The notes under the pieces were generated by a model, which was not told the origin of the DNA, ran no database searches, and worked only from the letters and a program-made list of their open reading frames with translations. A stretch of 64,000 nucleotides of DNA from Capitulum mitella (taxonomy: Eukaryota; Arthropoda; Thecostraca; Pollicipedomorpha; Pollicipedidae), in NCBI GenBank assembly GCA_030062745.1, contig CP099841.1, positions 5,268,923-5,332,922 on the forward strand, read 5' to 3'. This document shows, piece by piece, positions 62,090 through 64,000 of this stretch. The first letter of the stretch is position 1. Each line of letters opens with the position of its first letter. Position numbers and translations under genes: made by a program.

Positions 62090-62620
62090 ATTGAAGTGGT
62101 GCAGTCTTCCCTGCACCAGCGGTCGGGCGCCAACACCAGCGCGTCGGGCGCCGCCTGCCGCGTCGCCGGCGGCGGCCCGCCAGGCGGCGCCCCTCAGCCT
62201 GGCGGCGCCTCCTGTCAGCGGCGTCCGGCCCGGCCGTGAATCAGCGCCGGCTCGCGGGGCGGCCCCGGCGGCGGTCGCTCGCGCCAGACAAATCCGCCGC
62301 CGCCGCCGTGCGGGGACCGCCACGGTGACTCCCCGGCGGGAAGACGACGCGCCGCCGCCGCCGCCGCCGCCGCCGCCATCGGCGTGCAGCCGGTCGGAAC
62401 GGCGGCCGGCCCCGCCGCCGACCCGGGCCGTGACGTCAGACCGTCGGCCGCGCCGCCGGCGGCCGACGACGCCGGACGGTCTCCGACGGCCCGCGGCGTC
62501 GGGCCGGGTCGGGCGACGCGGTCAGCCCGCCAGGCCAGCCAGCCAGCGGTCAGAGTCGGGAGGCGTTGGACGGGTCCGGTCAGCGCCGCAGCAGCGTTAG
62601 AACCGCTTTTGTCGTTTGCG
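62090..62620. other. CpG-rich GC island 11
   Basis: Extremely CpG-dense, with a run of eleven or so CCG/GCC units near 62.35 kb and a perfect CRE at 62431-62438. The 169-aa + frame has a poly-Pro run from that triplet run. Could be a promoter/first exon, but no splice or start evidence is clear. Confidence 0.55.
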
Positions 62621-64000
62621 ATGGAATGGGATGCGGTGCCGTTTGCCTGTCGGTGGCATTAGGAGAACTCACGAGACGCTGCTGTCAGTTTTTGGGGATC
62701 TCGGGGACGCCTGCTATGGAGGACGCTCATTGGCGGACCTAGACGCTCATTCCCCTTTCTTAGGGAAGTGGGGGCAGTATGTCTTGAGGCCTCCTTTTCA
62801 GGTGGGAATATTCATTTTTTGTTTTCGAAATATTTCTTCAAATTCCATTACGATTTCATCAAAGTAAATAAAAACTACGTGATGCGAAATAGAAGTGTTT
62901 ACACATTGAAAACAGGGTATTCAGATAGTTATCAAAATAAGCAATCTTATTTAATTAAAGTTTGGTTACACACCGTGCCCGTTGTATGTTATTCTTTATC
63001 AGTTGCAATTACGGCTAAAAATCGCAATACGACCAAACCACAATGACAAATCGCATACTCAGACACAAACGCCTGGTGTCTGAGTCACTTATGGCGATCG
63101 TTTATCCCCAAGTTTCAGCCATCCGTTCGATGACATACGGGACTTCCCGATCAATGATCGTGCACATCGAACGCATGGGTAAAATACCAACAGAATACAT
63201 TTGCATAGGTTCGGCCACTCAGCTTCCAAGCAGCTGACATCATTGCTGAAGAGGTGCGGGTGTTGCAAGGATGAGATGGCGTCGGACGAAACGGTGTTAC
63301 CTGTTTGGCTCGATGACTTCTGTTCGTTCATGCTAGACAGACCTAGATATTCGTCCAGGTAAAGAGCAGTCGCAGGATTTAAGACTTTCTGATCTCAGAA
63401 TTTCAAGACAGAAGTAGTTTCGATAATTAACAAAATGTTCTCATCCGGTTTCAGATCACACCTGTTACACGTTGCTTTGTTTCCAGACCTTCGACCAGCA
63501 AAAGGCAAAGGTCTTTAACTTAAGAATGGGACGAGTCGACAGTGTCTAAAATGCCTGCATATGAATCCACTATAAATTAATAAGAATAAAGTCCGCCAAG
63601 CAACGCGCTGTTTTCAGCTTGCAAACATGAACGATGATTCACTAATGGATCTGCCTAATCAGCGCGGGAATTCGCAATGAAAAGGTCCAGGCTCCTTGAC
63701 TCATCTAAAGAGGGACCCTCACGCCAACAAAAGAACATTTTGCCGCGTGACAGGGAAACAACCAGGAGTGTTTTTTCTCTACGCCGCTGTCACCACCCCA
63801 GCTCCATTTGACTTGCTGATTCTCCAGGGTCTCCCTGACAGCGCTGACACGTAAAAGAGGATGTTCCCTCACACCGGCTGCCAATGGCCCAGTCGTCACG
63901 TTTCTCCCCCGTAACGACATCTATAAATTACAGTTTATCGGGACCGGCTGCCGGCATGGTTTCAGAGCGGATCATCACCCGATCGAGTATCACCCCAGGG
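62621..64000. other. No gene recognised
   Basis: AT-rich DNA to the window end. Short frames only; a gene driven by the 62-kb island could continue beyond the window. Confidence 0.4.

Noticed and set aside
1-64000. tRNA, rRNA or other structured RNA genes
   Set aside because: I scanned for B-box-like GGTTCGANNCC and ribosomal signatures and saw none that were convincing; a covariance-model search would be decisive.

Overview
The window is nuclear DNA from an animal, most likely an invertebrate. It holds one confidently recognised gene, a five-exon dihydrofolate reductase (DHFR) with GT-AG introns and a poly(A) signal. The rest is non-coding and rich in decayed DNA transposons, TA/CA/GATA microsatellites, poly-G/C tracts and CpG-rich GC islands. 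No bacterial-style gene packing, operons or CRISPR arrays are present. The DHFR keeps metazoan features but is too divergent to assign a phylum from one gene; I do not name a species.

Layout. 1-11 kb: no gene; GC-rich minisatellite blocks built from a degenerate ~21-bp unit (3.47-4.01, 7.82-7.94, 9.69-10.86 kb), two short hAT-like MITEs, several two-copy tandem duplications and paired CRE palindromes near 8.4 kb. 11-16.7 kb: DHFR on the + strand with a probable upstream non-coding exon and two more MITEs of the same family, one just upstream and one in intron 4. 16.7-33 kb: repeat-dominated; a ~2.3-kb foldback element (20.4-22.7 kb), a hAT-like element with a perfect 8-bp target duplication (28.7-30.2 kb) and a piggyBac-like element flanked by TTAA (31.0-32.3 kb). 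33-64 kb: at least ten CpG-rich islands of about 0.15-0.6 kb separated by AT-rich DNA, a triple-CRE cluster at 41.2 kb, a second piggyBac-like copy carrying a nested hAT-like copy (46.5-49.1 kb), and a locally amplified unclassified repeat family (44.4-45.1, 51.1-54.6, 58.5-59.0 kb).

How the parts relate. DHFR would regenerate tetrahydrofolate for thymidylate and purine synthesis; its frame and splice phases are intact, but it has unusual substitutions at normally conserved ligand-contact positions. The mobile elements form at least three terminal-inverted-repeat families, none with a transposase I can recognise here, so all copies look non-autonomous. Several carry microsatellites internally, and both piggyBac-like copies keep a CRE-like site next to an RFX-type X-box, a possible portable regulatory module. 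The GC islands have no recognisable protein product; they may be regulatory DNA or unrecognised first exons of genes extending outside the window.
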